From: Dysgonomonas sp. PH5-45
GTDB lineage: Bacteria; Bacteroidota; Bacteroidia; Bacteroidales; Dysgonomonadaceae
NCBI RefSeq assembly: GCF_029893235.1
Contig: NZ_JARXWE010000007.1
Location: 1 to 64,000, forward strand
Direction: 5' to 3'
DNA: 64,000 bases
The stretch's first letter is position 1. Every line of letters begins with the position of its first letter. A program made the translations under genes and the position numbers. The notes under the pieces are model-generated. The model was given only the letters and a program-made list of their open reading frames with translations. It made no database searches and was not told the origin of the DNA. Below, piece after piece: positions 61,627-64,000 of the stretch.

Positions 61627-61768
61627 ATTTAAAACAAATATAAATAAGAGAACCTATATATTCAAAAAAAACGATAATTCATCCGCATGCGCATAAACAT
61701 TTTTACTCGCCTCTGCGTTATAAATCCGAATGCAACAACTAAAAAAGTAAAAATAAAACTATTTAATT

Positions 61769-62191
61769 ATGAAAGCATTATACACAACTACCGTAACGGC
61801 AACAGGCGGAAGAGACGGAAAAATACGTTCGGAAGACGGAATAATAGATATGAGCCTGCAAACACCCAAAGAAATGGGCGGACGCGGAGGAGCAACCAAC
61901 CCTGAGCAACTTTTCGCGGCAGGTTATGCCGCATGCTTCGGTAGCGCACTCAACTTGGTTTTGCGGCAGGCAAAACTTCATGCTCAAAGCAGTGAGGTAA
62001 CAGCCGAAGTAAGTATCGGGGAGAATGGCAAGGGAGGTTTCTGCTTTGCCGTGAAATTGTTGGTAAACATAAAAGGCATAGACCCTAAGCAAGCCCAAGA
62101 AGCTGTTGAAAAAGCGCATCATGTTTGCCCCTATTCTAACGCCACTCGTGGAAATATTGAGGTTGAAACAAAACTGATAACCCTCTCTTAA
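61769..62191 (+). CDS. ohr: Organic hydroperoxide resistance protein (Ohr/OsmC family)
   Basis: 140 residues of cytosolic thiol peroxidase that reduces organic hydroperoxides. The two redox cysteines are present, Cys56 (GYAACFGSAL) and Cys120 (AHHVCPYSNATRGNI), with the N-terminal TATGGRDGKIRSEDG and TNPEQLFAAGYAAC context. Normal length. The ATG at 61769 fits the family start. Stands alone. Confidence 0.95.
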   Translation: MKALYTTTVTATGGRDGKIRSEDGIIDMSLQTPKEMGGRGGATNPEQLFAAGYAACFGSALNLVLRQAKLHAQSSEVTAEVSIGENGKGGFCFAVKLLVNIKGIDPKQAQEAVEKAHHVCPYSNATRGNIEVETKLITLS

Positions 62192-62368
62192 TATATAACA
62201 AGAGGCTGGCTCAACAAGGTATTTTCTTTAAATATCTATTTGTCGTTGAGTGGCCCACGTTCCTCGAATGCTATTCCTGAACGAAATGAAGGATCTTTGC
62301 ACTTTCGGTTCAAGGTTCTTCGTTTCACTCAGGGCGGCAAAAAACACTATACCCTCGGGGCTTCAATA

Positions 62369-62962
62369 TCAGAAATTGAACGTATAACCAATCGAATAGA
62401 AGAGGCGGTCGCCGTATGGCGAGTACTTGTCTTGCACCACGTCATACTGTATCATTGCCGTCATAGGACCTAAGCGCACACCCGCACCCACAAGCACGGC
62501 AGGGACAAATTTTTCGATTTTTTCTTCATACCCGTAGCCATCGTCCCACTTTTGCCACATACGGTTTATTTCGGGCTGAACCATCAGTACAAGAAAATTG
62601 ACAGGATATAGGCGGCCATACAGGTTAAGTCCAAAATAGCTGCCCTTATACGTGCCGAAAGTATAATCGTCTTTATAATAAGTATAGGTAAACCCTACTC
62701 CGGCGTTAAACATTTTGGAAAAATCGTACCCTACCTGCGGAGCAACATTTATCAGGGTATAATCGCCAAACTGAAGCCCCAGAGTTCCACCGAGAGTAAG
62801 CTTGCGGACATCGAATTTGAACCCTTCCGTTTTTTGCTCCTCTTGCTGAATTTTGGTTTGTTGCTTTGGTTTACTTTTGGGTTCTTCTATCGAAAATCCG
62901 TATTGGGCACTTGCGTTCAAACACACGGCCAGCAATATAAGGTTAAGTAGTATCCGTTTCAT
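62369..62962 (-). CDS. Outer-membrane beta-barrel protein, unknown
   Basis: 197 residues; signal peptide ends CLNASAQ. A Lys/Gln-rich stretch (KPKQQTKIQQEEQKTE) precedes an eight-strand-type barrel (LTLGGTLGLQFGDYTLINVA; FTYTYYKDDYTFGTYKG), ending FYSIGYTFNF with the terminal Phe of barrel proteins. An exact consensus promoter lies upstream (63030-63000). Function unknown. Confidence 0.75.
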   Translation of the reverse strand: MKRILLNLILLAVCLNASAQYGFSIEEPKSKPKQQTKIQQEEQKTEGFKFDVRKLTLGGTLGLQFGDYTLINVAPQVGYDFSKMFNAGVGFTYTYYKDDYTFGTYKGSYFGLNLYGRLYPVNFLVLMVQPEINRMWQKWDDGYGYEEKIEKFVPAVLVGAGVRLGPMTAMIQYDVVQDKYSPYGDRLFYSIGYTFNF

Positions 62963-62999
62963 TGTTCTTTTGTTTTGTATGTTTCTGTACTTATAGAGC

Positions 63000-63030
63000 C
63001 AAAGGTAATTCTGTTTTTCGGTATAACAAA
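63000..63030 (-). promoter_or_regulatory. Bacteroidota promoter of the outer-membrane protein
   Basis: Minus strand TTTG (63030-63027), 19-bp spacer, TACCTTTG (63007-63000). The -33 box abuts the gapA terminator stem. Confidence 0.75.
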
Positions 63031-63057
63031 AAAGAGAAACCCGAAAGTTTCTCTTTT
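63030..63057 (-). terminator. Terminator of gapA
   Basis: AAAAGAGAAAC (63030-63040) pairs with GTTTCTCTTTT (63047-63057), with A/T tracts on both sides. 35 bp past the gapA stop codon. Confidence 0.85.
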
Positions 63058-63091
63058 TCTCTATTTTATGTCGGGGGGGGACAGTAAATTG

Positions 63092-64000
<909 letters not shown>

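Overview
The window looks like a chromosomal segment of a Bacteroidales bacterium, probably from the Dysgonomonas/Paludibacter/Parabacteroides side of the order. Four signs support this. There are many small SC- or AC-type lipoproteins and DUF4270, SatD/DUF3307 and FeoA-FeoB fusion genes. Several secreted proteins end in type IX secretion (T9SS) sorting domains. Leaders are A-rich and lack Shine-Dalgarno sites. Several promoters fit the Bacteroidota form TTTG-N19/20-TAnnTTTG. No tRNA, rRNA, CRISPR array, integrase or transposase gene was seen.

Layout. 0.1-10.3 kb is core chromosome: a HipA-like/DUF3037 pair, a DUF4270 lipoprotein, a starch-synthase-like protein, panC, panD, a MATE exporter, cdaA-folP and an M24 peptidase. 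10.5-25.0 kb (minus strand) holds phage genes: lysis proteins, tail fibre-like proteins, connector, portal, tail tube, capsid, ClpP-type protease and tape measure. 25.1-26.7 kb has two paralogous lipoproteins. 27.1-33.1 kb has an S24 repressor with operators plus phage replication-type genes, mixed with lipoprotein and membrane genes. 33.1-47.4 kb is chromosomal: an MBOAT acyltransferase, T9SS and carbohydrate-binding surface proteins, a YiiX-like protein, DUF488, a CPBP protease and a PAP2 phosphatase. 47.8-49.5 kb (minus) holds both terminase subunits. 49.7-51.6 kb has a lipoprotein and a SatD/DUF3307 pair. 52.2-57.5 kb (plus) holds a phage tail module. 57.6-64.0 kb is chromosomal: a lipoprotein, a candidate structured RNA, feoAB, ohr, an outer-membrane protein and a gapA fragment cut by the window end.

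The most interesting point is that one apparently complete, unbroken set of tailed-phage particle genes is split over separated loci, on both strands, with ordinary chromosomal genes between them and no recombinase. Five of the phage transcription units start behind the same motif (core TATATTAGAAC after a T-run, 30-67 bp before the start codon; two copies are identical over 20 bp). This suggests one co-regulated particle-making regulon, such as a gene transfer agent-like or domesticated phage system, or else a prophage dispersed by rearrangement. The repressor and replication genes argue for caution about the gene transfer agent reading.

Other notable non-coding structure: three 20-bp palindromes at an exact 29-bp period (51.9 kb), a rod-like RNA with its own promoter and terminator (58.4-58.6 kb), two other structured regions (28.0 and 31.8 kb), a boxA/hairpin pair (29.5 kb), and two families of MITE-like intergenic repeats that often sit at the edges of phage modules.
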